Positions 53,588 to 62,370 of a stretch of 64,000 nt of DNA are shown one piece after another. The stretch lies in NCBI RefSeq assembly GCF_039978735.1, contig NZ_JBDWAS010000001.1, positions 6,839 to 70,838 of the forward strand, in the 5' to 3' direction. Each line of letters opens with the position of its first letter. Position 1 is the first letter of the stretch. The DNA comes from Maricaulis sp039978735. Lineage in GTDB: Bacteria > Pseudomonadota > Alphaproteobacteria > Caulobacterales > Maricaulaceae. Below the pieces are notes generated by a model. The model saw only the letters and a program-made list of their open reading frames with translations, did no database searches and was not told the origin of the DNA. A program made the translations under genes and the position numbers.

Positions 53588-53672
53588 TGGTGCCCCTGGT
53601 CAGACTCGAACTGACACTCCTTGCGGAAACGGATTTTGAATCCGTCGCGTCTACCAATTCCGCCACAGGGGC
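53588..53672 (-). tRNA. tRNA-Leu(CAA)
   Basis: An 85-base class II tRNA with encoded CCA. Acceptor GCCCCTG pairs with CAGGGGC; the anticodon stem ACGGA/TCCGT holds loop TTCAAAA with anticodon CAA; the long variable arm is typical of leucine tRNAs. It reads TTG. Confidence 0.93.
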
Positions 53673-53819
53673 TCCGGAGCGGGGCGAAAGCCGCCGCCCG
53701 AGCGCGCCGCAAGCTGACCGCGAACCCCCGCCAAGTCAACAAGCCATTGCGCTCGACGGGACGGGCTGTGCTGGCTAGTGTCCGCACATCTCGACACTGT
53801 TTGTCAGGACACGATCCGC

Positions 53820-54437
53820 ATGACCGATGCAGCCGAAAACCGGGGCCTCCTGTCGGCCCTGGAGGCCATTGCCGCAGACACGGGCGAAGAGGGTTGCACG
53901 CTGGGCGAATTTGTCGACGCCCTCGGCGAGCGCGCCTTCGGCATCATCCTGTTTGCCATGGCCCTGCCCGTCTCCATTCCCTTCCTCTATGGCGTGCCGC
54001 AGATCATGTCCCTGCCGATGATGGCGCTGGCCGCCCAGATGGCGATGGGCCGCGACGAACCCTGGCTGCCGGCACGCTTCAAGGCGCGGCGCCTGTCCAA
54101 GGCGGGGCTGGACCGCATGGCGCGCAGCGGCCGCAAATGGTTCGGCTGGCTGGAAGCGCTCGCCCGGCCGCGCCTGCGCTTTCTCTCCGGCCCGTCGGCG
54201 GAGCGCGTGATCGGCCTCATCTTCATGATTTTCTGTGCCTCGATCCTGGTGCCGCTGCCGGCCACCAACACCACGCCGGGCATCGCGCTGGCCATCGCCG
54301 CGCTGGGTCTTCTCACCCGCGACGGGCTGCTGATCATTGCCGGCCTGATCCTGGGTGTGGTGTGGATCACGCTTTTGTTGGTTTTCGGCTATGCCATGAT
54401 TGATATAGCCAAGGACTTCCTCCGGTCCCTGGTTTAG
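53820..54437 (+). CDS. ExoD-family membrane protein
   Basis: A 205-residue protein. GCTLGEFVDALGERAFGIILFAMALPVSIPF is the ExoD signature, followed by several membrane helices (FMIFCASILVPLPATNTTPGIALAIAALGLL). Rhizobial ExoD is needed for exopolysaccharide production and alkaline tolerance. The start is the ATG straight after CAGGACACGATCCGC. Confidence 0.85.
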   Translation: MTDAAENRGLLSALEAIAADTGEEGCTLGEFVDALGERAFGIILFAMALPVSIPFLYGVPQIMSLPMMALAAQMAMGRDEPWLPARFKARRLSKAGLDRMARSGRKWFGWLEALARPRLRFLSGPSAERVIGLIFMIFCASILVPLPATNTTPGIALAIAALGLLTRDGLLIIAGLILGVVWITLLLVFGYAMIDIAKDFLRSLV

Positions 54438-54514
54438 CGGGCCGGCAGGTCTGTGCGAATTGGTCGCGGTACATGTTTCGGGCCCGGCCGCTAGATTGCC
54501 CGGTACTTGCAACA

Positions 54515-55042
54515 ATGGACACCATGACACCTGTTCTGACCCAGTTCCCGCTCTCGCGCTGGCCCCTGCTGATGGCGGGCGGTTCGCTTCTGCTGCTCTT
54601 CGGCGCCTGGGGCTTCCAGTATATCGGCCACTACGACCCCTGTGCCCTGTGCTACGACCAGCGCCATATCCACATGGCGGTGATCGCGCTGGGCCTGGCT
54701 TTCGGCGGGCTGATGATCGCGCGCCCGGGCCTCGCCCGTTTCGCGCCCTTCATGATCTTCGCCGTGGCAGCCGTGCTGCTGTTCTCGGCGGGCTTTTCGG
54801 CCTGGCATGCCGGGATCGAGTACAAATGGTGGGCCGGCCCGGAAACCTGCACCGCCTCGGGCGGCGGCAGCGTGTCGGTCTCCGACGTGCTTGCCGCGCT
54901 GGATGGCCAGCGCCCTGTCGTCCTGTGCGACGAGGCGGCCTGGACGCTGCTGGGCATCTCCATGGCAGGCTATAACGCGCTGATCTCGGCGGCGATGGCC
55001 GGCCTGTCGATCGCCATGGGCATCCGGGGTCTGAAATCATGA
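54515..55042 (+). CDS. DsbB-type disulfide bond formation protein
   Basis: A ~175-residue protein with four membrane helices. DPCALCYDQRHIHM carries the first Cys pair (CxxC) and two further cysteines are in PETCTASG and VVLCDEAAW of the second periplasmic loop. It reoxidises DsbA and passes electrons to quinone. Start could be 54515 or 54524. Overlaps coq7 by four bases. Confidence 0.88.
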   Translation: MDTMTPVLTQFPLSRWPLLMAGGSLLLLFGAWGFQYIGHYDPCALCYDQRHIHMAVIALGLAFGGLMIARPGLARFAPFMIFAVAAVLLFSAGFSAWHAGIEYKWWAGPETCTASGGGSVSVSDVLAALDGQRPVVLCDEAAWTLLGISMAGYNALISAAMAGLSIAMGIRGLKS

Positions 55043-55611
55043 CCGCGCAACGCGCACCCCGCCCGCCTTTGCCCGGCCGCCGCCGCGACCGGACGCGGAT
55101 CGAGCAGATGGTCCGCGTCGACCATGCCGGCGAATATGGCGCTGTGGCGATCTATCAGGGCCAGCGCGCCGTGTTCGGACAATTGCCGCACAAGGCCCGC
55201 ATCGCCGCCCAGCTGGAGGAGATGGAGGCCGACGAACAGCACCATCTCGACACGTTCGACCGGCTGATCTTCGAACACGATGCCCGCCCCACCGCGCTGG
55301 CGCCCGTCTGGGACGTCGCCGGTCACGCGCTGGGTGCCGTCACCGCGCTGATGGGTGAAAAGGCCGCCCATGCCTGCACCGAGGCCGTCGAGACCGTCAT
55401 CGAGCGCCATTATGCCGGCCAGGTCGCCGAACTGAAGGCGATGGGCGAGGACGAGCTGGCCGAGCTGTTCGAGAAATTCCGCCTCGAGGAAATCGAGCAC
55501 CGCGACCTCGCCGTCGAGGAAGGCGCCAGGCAAGCCCCCGGCTACGCCCTCCTCTCCCGCGCCATCCAGGCGGGGTGCAGGATCGCGATCAGGGTGTCCG
55601 AGCGGGTTTAG
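55039..55611 (+). CDS. coq7: Demethoxyubiquinone hydroxylase Coq7
   Basis: A 190-residue di-iron carboxylate protein that hydroxylates demethoxyubiquinone, the penultimate ubiquinone step. MVRVDHAGEYGAVAIYQGQ carries the first Glu, EADEQHHLDTF the ExxH, and EKFRLEEIEHRDLAVEEGA the second ExxH pair. Alphaproteobacterial Coq7 often occurs with dsbB as here. Confidence 0.94.
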   Translation: MTAQRAPRPPLPGRRRDRTRIEQMVRVDHAGEYGAVAIYQGQRAVFGQLPHKARIAAQLEEMEADEQHHLDTFDRLIFEHDARPTALAPVWDVAGHALGAVTALMGEKAAHACTEAVETVIERHYAGQVAELKAMGEDELAELFEKFRLEEIEHRDLAVEEGARQAPGYALLSRAIQAGCRIAIRVSERV

Positions 55612-55631
55612 GGACTCAACCACCCCAACAC

Positions 55632-55769
55632 CACCGTCATCCCCCGGCTTGTCCGGGGGACCTCAGCCACCCGGCTTCCCGAATGTGACACCGGCCGGTG
55701 GGTCATGGTCCACGTGATGGACGAGGTCCCCCGGATCCCTGCTGAAGCAGGGCCCGTGGGATGACGGTG
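55632..55769. repeat. Inverted-repeat intergenic element, relative of 30264-30432
   Basis: Starts CACCGTCATCCC and ends GGGATGACGGTG, with inner arms of the type CCGGGGGACCTC/GAGGTCCCCCGG. It can form a long interrupted hairpin between coq7 and the kinase gene and matches the end motif of the 30264-30432 element. Confidence 0.7.
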
Positions 55770-55796
55770 CTGGAGTGTATGTAGCACCCGCCCCCC

Positions 55797-57248
55797 CTAA
55801 ACCACCGGCAGCCGCACGGCGAAGACCGTTCCCGCCTCGTCGCTCCCGACAAGTTCGACATCGCCGCCATGGGCGCGGGCGAGTTCGCGGGCGATGGAGA
55901 GGCCGAGGCCGGTGCCGCCCTTGCGGACCGAGCCTGAGAATGCCTCGAACAGCCGCTCGCGCGCCCTGGGCGGCAGGCCGGGACCTGTATCGCGGATCTG
56001 GATGACGGCCTGGCCGTCCACAAGGCTTGAAGTCGCGGCAAGCGCGCGCTCACCGGCCTGTTCCTGCATCGCCTGGATGGCGTTGCGGCACAGGTTGAGA
56101 AACAGGCGGTGCGCCTGGTCCGGATCGGCATCCAGCAGCAGCGTGTCCGCGACCTGGTTGTCCCAGCTGACGCCGGAGCCCGCCAGACCGGCATCGGCCA
56201 CCACCTCGTCCAGCAGTGCCCGCGCCGGCACGGCAGCCCGCACCGGCGGTGTTTCCTCGGCCCGGCCGTATTGCAGCGTCGCCTCGCACAGGCGGATCCC
56301 GCGATCGACGGCGCGCACCAGCCGCTCGCCCATCTTGCGCACCCGCCCGTCGCTCTCGGTCGCCAGACGGTCGGAGACCAGCTGGGCGCTGGCGAGCACA
56401 TTGCGCAGATCGTGATTGATCTTGGCGACAGCCCCGCCAAGCGCGGCGAGGCGTTCGCGCTGGTGCAATGCCTGACGGATATCCGCCTGCATGCGCGCGA
56501 GTTCTGCCTCGGCCTGGCCGATCTCGGTGCGCGCGCCCGACGGCCGGATCGCACGCGCGGGATCGGACGGGTCGGCACTGAAATGCGTCATTGCCGCCGC
56601 CAGCCGCCGCATCGGGCGCACGAAGAGATAGAAGAGCGCGGCATAGATCACCGCCCCGGCGATCGCGGCCCCGATGCTGGCCCACACCAGCAGCCAGCGC
56701 GAGAAGGCGTGCAATTCCGCCCGCAGCGGCGTTTCGCGCACAATCACGTCGATCGTCTCGCCCGGCGCGCCCATCGGCTCGGCCCGGATGCGCAGCAGCC
56801 GGCCCGGCGGGGCGAACAGGACATCGACCGTGTCGCGAAGATGGGTGAACCAGCCGGCCTTGCGCAGATCGGTCTCCACCAGCCCCTCGCCGATCGGACC
56901 GGAATAAAGCACCAGCTCGTTCATGCCGTCGCGCACGCGGGACACCGCCACGGCGTCAGCGCCCATCAGCAGCGCCCGCACCTCGTCCTCGCCCAGCGCC
57001 CCGCCCGGCGCCACATCGGCCGCCAGCGCGGCCAGGTGCGCCGCCTCGGCACGGTCGCTCATCCATTGCATGCGGAAGCCGGCAGCGGCCGGAAAATAGA
57101 TCAGCGCCACGCCGGCCGCGATCAGGCCCAGCGTGACCATCAGCAATTGTCCGGGCAGGCTGTCGATCAGCGGCCCGACGCCCCGGCGGGGCGGCGGCTG
57201 GCCTTCCTCGTTCGGGCGGGAAGAATCGGTGTCCGGATCGTTGACCAT
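55797..57248 (-). CDS. Orphan sensor histidine kinase
   Basis: A 483-residue kinase: N-terminal membrane helix (QLLMVTLGLIAAGVALIYF), periplasmic sensor of ~130 residues, second helix (LLVWASIGAAIAGAVIYAALFYLF), HAMP-like linker, H box KINHDLRNVLASA, and ATP-binding boxes NLCRNAIQAMQ, DTGPGLPP, FEAFSG and GGTGLGLSIARELARAHGG. No response regulator is adjacent, so its partner is elsewhere. Confidence 0.9.
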   Translation of the reverse strand: MVNDPDTDSSRPNEEGQPPPRRGVGPLIDSLPGQLLMVTLGLIAAGVALIYFPAAAGFRMQWMSDRAEAAHLAALAADVAPGGALGEDEVRALLMGADAVAVSRVRDGMNELVLYSGPIGEGLVETDLRKAGWFTHLRDTVDVLFAPPGRLLRIRAEPMGAPGETIDVIVRETPLRAELHAFSRWLLVWASIGAAIAGAVIYAALFYLFVRPMRRLAAAMTHFSADPSDPARAIRPSGARTEIGQAEAELARMQADIRQALHQRERLAALGGAVAKINHDLRNVLASAQLVSDRLATESDGRVRKMGERLVRAVDRGIRLCEATLQYGRAEETPPVRAAVPARALLDEVVADAGLAGSGVSWDNQVADTLLLDADPDQAHRLFLNLCRNAIQAMQEQAGERALAATSSLVDGQAVIQIRDTGPGLPPRARERLFEAFSGSVRKGGTGLGLSIARELARAHGGDVELVGSDEAGTVFAVRLPVV

Positions 57249-57370
57249 GAGCTGGCAGGCCGAATAGCCTAGGCGTCCGGGTGCGGCAAGCGGAAGGCGA
57301 TGAGCGGCCGGCTTGCCCGGGCCATGCGGGCAAACAGCGTTTTTGCCTGCGCAATCTGCGGCACCCGCCC

Positions 57371-57399
57371 TTGACGTGGCCGGATGGGCCGCGTATTAG
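57371..57399 (+). promoter_or_regulatory. Sigma-70 promoter of the rpmH operon
   Basis: TTGACG, a 17-bp spacer and TATTAG, 38 bases upstream of rpmH. Confidence 0.65.
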
Positions 57400-57436
57400 C
57401 CGCCGCTCTCGAATTGAACGCCGATGGAGCGCGACC

Positions 57437-57571
57437 GTGAAACGCACATTTCAACCGTCCAAGCTCGTCCGCAAGCGTCGGCACGGCTTCCGTGCGCGCA
57501 TGGCGACGAAAAACGGCCGTCAGGTTCTGGCCCGCCGCCGGGCCAAAGGCCGCAAGCGCCTGTCCGCCTAA
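57437..57571 (+). CDS. rpmH: 50S ribosomal protein L34
   Basis: A 44-residue basic protein. KRTFQPSKLVRKRRHGFRAR and NGRQVLARRRAKGRKRLSA are the complete L34 sequence. GTG start after GGAGCGCGACC. First gene of rpmH-rnpA-yidC-yihA. Confidence 0.96.
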   Translation: MKRTFQPSKLVRKRRHGFRARMATKNGRQVLARRRAKGRKRLSA

Positions 57572-57576
57572 ATACG

Positions 57577-57966
57577 ATGGACACGCAGCCGCTAGCCGTT
57601 AATCGGCTGAAAAAGCGGCGCGAATTCTTGTTCGTCGCCCAAGGCAAGAAAGCCGTCCGGTCCAGCGTCGTTATCCAGGCGCGAAGACGGGACGGCTCTT
57701 CTTGTTTGTACGATACGGTCGGCGCAGGCTTCACCGCCACGCGCAAGATCGGCGGCGCCGTTGTCCGGAATCGCTGCAAACGCCGTTTGCGCGAGGCCGC
57801 AAGGCTGCTACTCCCCCTCCACGGACAGCCCGGCTTTGACTATGTATTCATCGCGCGTGCGTCCACGTCCGCAAGGGACTGGCCGCGACTGATGGGGGAT
57901 GTCAAAAGCGCACTGGTGAGCCTCGCCGAAGACGGGGCTCCGGGTGGCAAGGGACAAACAGCCTGA
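57577..57966 (+). CDS. rnpA: Ribonuclease P protein component
   Basis: A 129-residue basic protein. RLKKRREFLFVAQGKKAV, then VGAGFTATRKIGGAVVRNRCKRRLREAAR, including the RNR motif that contacts the RNA subunit. It matures tRNA 5' ends. Five bases separate it from rpmH. Confidence 0.95.
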   Translation: MDTQPLAVNRLKKRREFLFVAQGKKAVRSSVVIQARRRDGSSCLYDTVGAGFTATRKIGGAVVRNRCKRRLREAARLLLPLHGQPGFDYVFIARASTSARDWPRLMGDVKSALVSLAEDGAPGGKGQTA

Positions 57967-57980
57967 AAGGCCGAGTTTTC

Positions 57981-59774
57981 ATGGGCGAAGAACAACGCAA
58001 TCTGTTTATCGCGCTGGGTCTGATCCTGGCCATCATGCTGGGCTATGAGTTCTTCTTCCTGCGCCCGGCCCAGGAAGCCCGCGAGGCCGAGCGCCAGGAA
58101 GCCCTGGAAGCGGCCGGCGAACTGGCCGAAGCCGATCCCGACCTGCAATTGCCCGATACCGACGCCGGGCCCGCCTATGAAACGCGCGACGACGCGCTGG
58201 GCGATGTGCAGCGTGTCGAGATCGAGGGCCCGGCCGTGCTGGGTTCGCTGTCGCTGACCGGTTCGCGCTTCGACGATATCCGCCTGCGCCGCCACACGGT
58301 CACCGTCGACAATGACACCCCGATCGCCCTGCTCAACCCGATCGGTACGGAACACACTTTCTACGCCCGCGACGGCTGGCAGTCGGCCACGCCGGGCTTT
58401 TCCGACCTGCCGGGCAATGCCGCGGAGTGGACGCTGGCCTCTGGCAGCCGCCTGACACCGGAAACGCCCGTCGTGCTGGTCCACGAGACCGCCTCGGGTC
58501 TGCGTTTCGAGCGCACCGTCTCGCTGGACGAGAACTACATGTTCACGATCGCCGACACGGTGACGAACAATTCCGGCCAGCCGGTCGACCTGGCCCGCTA
58601 CGGCCTGGTGCGCCATGAAGGCATTCCGGAAGACCTGGTGAATAATCTCGCCGTGTTCGAGGGCCCGCTGGCAGTCGTCGACGGCGCGCTGACCCGCACC
58701 AAGTTCCAGCGTCTGGCCAAGGGCGAGGGCGAGGAAGAAATCTCCGGCACCGGCGGCTGGGTCGGCATCACCCAGCGCTACTGGATGGCCGCCGCCATTC
58801 CCGACCAGGACGTCGCCTTCACCGCCAATTTCCGCATCCGCGAGCGCGGCGCCGTGGACGCCTATGAGGCGACCTATATCGAAGCGACGCGCGAACTTGC
58901 GCCGGGCGCCACGATGACCTCGACCGCCTATGTCTTCGCCGGCGCCAAGGAGCTGGACGTGCTCGACGCAGTCGAGGAAGACTACGGCATCGAGCGCTTC
59001 GACATGTCGATCAACTGGGGCTGGCTGTGGTTCCTCACCCGGCCCTTCGTTTGGCTGCTGCACCTGCTGGAAGGCGTTATCGGCCAGTTCGGCCTGGCCA
59101 TCCTGGCGCTGACCCTGATCATCAAGCTCTTCATGTTCCCGCTGGCCAACCGCGCCTACGCCTCGATGGCGAAGATGAAGGCGGTGCAGCCGAAGATGCA
59201 GGAAATCAAGGAGCGCTATGCTGCCGATACCCAGAAGCAGCAGCAGGCGCTGATGGAGCTGTACAAGAAGGAGAAGATCAATCCGCTGGCCGGCTGTCTG
59301 CCGATCCTGCCGCAGATCCCGATCTTCTTCGCGCTCTACCAGACCCTGTTCAACGCCATCGAGATGCGCCACGCGCCCTTCTTCGGCTGGATCCGCGACC
59401 TGTCGGCGCCGGACCCGACGAATGTGTGGAACCTGTTCGGTCTCATCCCCTACGATCCGTCCGGCATCTGGCTGATCGGCGGGGTTCTGGGCATCGGCGC
59501 GTGGCCGATCATCATGGGCATCACCATGGCCGCCCAGCAGGCGCTCAACCCGCCGCCGCCGGACCCGATGCAGGCGCGCATCTTCGCCATGCTGCCCATC
59601 GTCTTCACCTTCGTGCTGGCGCCGTTCGCGGCCGGCCTGGTGATCTATTGGGCGTGGAACAACTTCCTCTCGGTCGCCCAGCAATACATCATCATGCGCC
59701 GCCACGGGAACGAGACCCAGCTGGACAAGCTGATCAAGCGGCTGCAGGGCAAGGCTTCGGGAGACCAGTCCTGA
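57981..59774 (+). CDS. yidC: Membrane insertase YidC
   Basis: A 597-residue insertase. N-terminal helix (NLFIALGLILAIMLGYEFFFL), large periplasmic beta domain, then the conserved core of five helices: WFLTRPFVWLLHLLEG, FGLAILALTLIIKLFMFPL, the cytoplasmic hairpin YASMAKMKAVQPKMQEIKERY, ILPQIPIFFALYQTLFNAIEMR and PIVFTFVLAPFAAGLVIYWAW. It inserts small membrane proteins and helps Sec. Its stop overlaps the apparent yihA start. Confidence 0.96.
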   Translation: MGEEQRNLFIALGLILAIMLGYEFFFLRPAQEAREAERQEALEAAGELAEADPDLQLPDTDAGPAYETRDDALGDVQRVEIEGPAVLGSLSLTGSRFDDIRLRRHTVTVDNDTPIALLNPIGTEHTFYARDGWQSATPGFSDLPGNAAEWTLASGSRLTPETPVVLVHETASGLRFERTVSLDENYMFTIADTVTNNSGQPVDLARYGLVRHEGIPEDLVNNLAVFEGPLAVVDGALTRTKFQRLAKGEGEEEISGTGGWVGITQRYWMAAAIPDQDVAFTANFRIRERGAVDAYEATYIEATRELAPGATMTSTAYVFAGAKELDVLDAVEEDYGIERFDMSINWGWLWFLTRPFVWLLHLLEGVIGQFGLAILALTLIIKLFMFPLANRAYASMAKMKAVQPKMQEIKERYAADTQKQQQALMELYKKEKINPLAGCLPILPQIPIFFALYQTLFNAIEMRHAPFFGWIRDLSAPDPTNVWNLFGLIPYDPSGIWLIGGVLGIGAWPIIMGITMAAQQALNPPPPDPMQARIFAMLPIVFTFVLAPFAAGLVIYWAWNNFLSVAQQYIIMRRHGNETQLDKLIKRLQGKASGDQS

Positions 59775-60412
59775 CGGGCGATGACGATCTCGATCTGGCA
59801 GCGGGGCGGCGGCTTTTCTCGCGGCCCTGCACCTTCATCATGGGCGCGGTCAGCCTGCAGCAGCTACCCGAGCCCGACCGCACCGAGATCGCCTTTGCCG
59901 GACGCTCCAATGTCGGCAAGTCCTCGCTGATCAATGCCCTGACGCGGCAGAACAATCTCGCGCGCGCTTCCGGCGAGCCCGGCCGTACGCGCGAGCTGAA
60001 CTTCTTCAATGTCGATGACACCAATCTGCGCATCGTCGACCTGCCGGGCTATGGCTATGCCAAGGCGCCCAAGGACGTCGTGGAGAAGTGGACCAAGCTG
60101 ACGCGCAACTTCCTGCGCGGCCGGGTCAATCTCAAGCGCGTCTACCTGTTGATCGACAGCCGCCACGGTCTCAAGACCGTCGACGAGAAGATCATGGACG
60201 TGTTCGACGAGGCGGCCGTGAGCTACCAGATCGTCCTGACCAAGACCGACAAGATCAAGCCGCCGGCGGTGAAACGCATCACCGAGGAGACGCTGCAGGC
60301 GATCATGAAACGCCCGGCGGCCTTCCCGCGTGTCGTCGCCACCACCAGCGCCAAGGGCGACGGGATCGATGTGCTGCGGGCGGAGATCGCCGCCCTCCTG
60401 CCGGAGTTCTGA
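59771..60412 (+). CDS. yihA: Ribosome biogenesis GTPase YihA (EngB), probable CTG start
   Basis: A P-loop GTPase for 50S assembly. G1 is GRSNVGKSS, G3 DLPGYGYA, G4 TKTD and G5 TTSAKGDG. The first in-frame ATG (59840) gives 190 residues, has no ribosome site and cuts off the conserved N-terminal RRLFSRPCTFI segment. CTG 59771, inside the yidC stop (CTGA) and eight bases after GGGAG, keeps that segment and gives 213 residues, so I annotate it as the likely start. No ATG, GTG or TTG in frame lies between. Confidence 0.85.
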   Translation: MTGDDDLDLAAGRRLFSRPCTFIMGAVSLQQLPEPDRTEIAFAGRSNVGKSSLINALTRQNNLARASGEPGRTRELNFFNVDDTNLRIVDLPGYGYAKAPKDVVEKWTKLTRNFLRGRVNLKRVYLLIDSRHGLKTVDEKIMDVFDEAAVSYQIVLTKTDKIKPPAVKRITEETLQAIMKRPAAFPRVVATTSAKGDGIDVLRAEIAALLPEF

Positions 60413-60416
60413 TGCG

Positions 60417-61427
60417 ATGATGCGCCTGCCGGTCCGGATCGCCGCCTGCCTCGCCCTCCTCGGCCTTGCCGCGTTTGCGAGCCCGCGTGCCGGGGCGGCC
60501 GAGATCTGCAACGAGACCAGCTATATCACGCATATCGCCGCGGCCTGGGCGGTCGAGGGCGGGGTCGCCATCGAGGGCTGGACGCGCGTCCGCCCCGGCG
60601 AATGCGCCGAGGTGGCCCAGGAAGTCGATCTGGACGTCAATACCCAGCCCCTCTTCTTCTACGCCAAGTCCACCACCGCTTATCTCGGCGGCGTGCGCGA
60701 ATGGCGCGGCACGGTGCCGCTGTGCGTCGACGAGACGGATTTCCAGGTCGTGGCCAATACGCGCTGCGCCGCCCTGGGCCTCGCCTCGCGCGACTTCTTC
60801 ATGCGCGAAGGCGATGAGCGCGAACGCACCGTGCTGGTCGAACCGTCCGAATTCGGCCGCCGCGCCCAGGTCGCCGGCATCCAGCGCCTCCTGCAATCGG
60901 CCGGCTATGCCGTCACCGGCGTCGACGGTTATGACGGACGCTCCACGCGCCGCGCCGTCGCGCGCTTCCAGTCCGAGGCCGGCATTGCCGGCAATCCCGG
61001 CGATGCCGCCCTGATCGACGCGCTCGAGGCGCGCGCCCTGGAGCGCAATGCCGGTTCCGGCCTGATCGTGTGCAACGAGGCCGACGGCGACATCGCCACG
61101 GCAATCGGCCACCGCGTCGGCGAGATCTGGCAGTCGCGCGGCTGGTGGCGCATCCATGCGGGCGAATGCGCCCGCCTGCTCGCTGCCCGGCTGGAGACCG
61201 ACAATGCCTTCATCTATGCCGAGCGCGTCTCCGGCCAGGGCCGCCGGCCGATGAGCGGCGGCAATGAGCGCTTCTGTCTCGCCCCGGCCCGCTTCGTCTC
61301 CGAAGGCCGCACCGAATGCGCCGAGCGCGGCTATACCGCCGCCGGCTTCCGCCGTGTGCCGCAGCCGGAAAACGGCGGCGTGCGCGTCACCCTCACCGAG
61401 GCCGATTTCCAGGGATTGCGGCAATGA
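60417..61427 (+). CDS. Exported protein with two DUF1036 domains and a peptidoglycan-binding segment
   Basis: A ~336-residue exported protein (signal MRLPVRIAACLALLGLAAFA). The N-terminal CNETSYITHIAAAWAVEGGV and GWTRVRPGECAEV form a DUF1036 domain, RVAGIQRLLQSAGYAVTGVDGYDGRSTRRAVARFQSEAG-type middle resembles a PG_binding_1 repeat, and CNEADGDIATAIGH and WRIHAGECARLL form a second DUF1036. The domain order DUF1036-PGB-DUF1036 suggests a periplasmic wall-associated protein. Start 60417 or 60420. Confidence 0.85.
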   Translation: MMRLPVRIAACLALLGLAAFASPRAGAAEICNETSYITHIAAAWAVEGGVAIEGWTRVRPGECAEVAQEVDLDVNTQPLFFYAKSTTAYLGGVREWRGTVPLCVDETDFQVVANTRCAALGLASRDFFMREGDERERTVLVEPSEFGRRAQVAGIQRLLQSAGYAVTGVDGYDGRSTRRAVARFQSEAGIAGNPGDAALIDALEARALERNAGSGLIVCNEADGDIATAIGHRVGEIWQSRGWWRIHAGECARLLAARLETDNAFIYAERVSGQGRRPMSGGNERFCLAPARFVSEGRTECAERGYTAAGFRRVPQPENGGVRVTLTEADFQGLRQ

Positions 61428-62113
61428 GCGGCGCCGACCTCACCCATGCCACCCACTGGGTGTTCGACCTGGACAACACGCTCTACCCTTCCAGCGCGCC
61501 GGTGATGAGCCAGGTCGACCGCCGCATGACGCAGTTCGTCGCCCAGCTCCTCGCCCTGCCCGAGGACGAGGCCTACCAGGTCCAGAAGCATTACTGGCGC
61601 ACCTATGGCACCACGCTGAACGGGCTGATGGCCAATCACGAGATCGACCGCAGCGCCTTTCTCGACTTCGTGCACGATATCGATGCCAGCGTGATCGATC
61701 CCGACCACACCCTGGCCGGCCGCATCGCCGCCCTGCCCGGCACCCGCCTCGTCTACACGAACGGCTCGCGCCGCCATGCCGAGAATATTCTCGGCTGTCT
61801 CGGCCTCACCCATCTGTTCGACGATATTTTCGATGTCGAGGCCGCCGGCTTCACCCCCAAACCCCATCGCGAGGGTTTCGAGCGTTTCACCGCCCGTTTC
61901 GACATCCCCGCCGCACAATCCGTCTTCTTCGAGGACTCGGTGAGGAATTTGAAGACGGCACACGAAATGGGCTTCACCACTGTGCTGGTGAGGGCGAAGG
62001 AAGGCCCCCGGGACGAGGAAAGCGCCGCCCCGGACGAACACCCCGACCATGTCCACTATGCGGTGGATTGTCTGAGCACGTTCCTGGGCGATGTGCGGGT
62101 GAAGGCGGGGTAG
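61424..62113 (+). CDS. HAD-family pyrimidine 5'-nucleotidase
   Basis: A 229-residue HAD phosphatase. HWVFDLDNTLYPSS gives motif I (DxDxT), LVYTNGSRRHAENIL motif II, and the FTPKPHREGF/FFEDSVRNL pair motifs III and IV, as in pyrimidine 5'-nucleotidases of the SDT1/YjjG type. ATGA coupling with the DUF1036 gene. Confidence 0.88.
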   Translation: MSGADLTHATHWVFDLDNTLYPSSAPVMSQVDRRMTQFVAQLLALPEDEAYQVQKHYWRTYGTTLNGLMANHEIDRSAFLDFVHDIDASVIDPDHTLAGRIAALPGTRLVYTNGSRRHAENILGCLGLTHLFDDIFDVEAAGFTPKPHREGFERFTARFDIPAAQSVFFEDSVRNLKTAHEMGFTTVLVRAKEGPRDEESAAPDEHPDHVHYAVDCLSTFLGDVRVKAG

Positions 62114-62124
62114 GGAGACATGGG

Positions 62125-62147
62125 GACATGTACCGGAGGTACGTGTC
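62125..62147. repeat. Short inverted repeat at the edge of the Rhs fragment
   Basis: GACATGTACC, loop GGA, GGTACGTGTC (one mismatch) forms a hairpin 11 bases after the HAD gene and just where Rhs similarity stops. Confidence 0.5.
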
Positions 62148-62150
62148 TCA

Positions 62151-62355
62151 AGACGATCGGCGCGGTCGACTGGCCCGTCACCGAGAGCATCCGGTTGAGA
62201 CCGTTATAGCTCGTCGCTTCATCGAAATTGACGAAATCGGTCCAGGCATAGCCGGTATTGCTGTCCGTCCGGCTGGCGATCTGACCCGCCGGATTATGAC
62301 TGAAGCTCAGCGTGCGGTCGTCGGACGTGCCGGCCAGGTTCTGCACCCAAACCGG
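62151..62355 (-). pseudogene. Displaced Rhs core fragment
   Basis: On the minus strand an open frame reads NPAGQIASRTDSN, YAWTDFVNF and ATSYNGLNRMLSVTGQS, a piece of an Rhs YD-repeat core. It has no start, no core end and runs into unrelated sequence, so it is a remnant. It lies downstream of the small lipoprotein gene, where Rhs loci commonly store orphan pieces. Confidence 0.75.
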
Positions 62356-62370
62356 CTACATTCCCAATGT

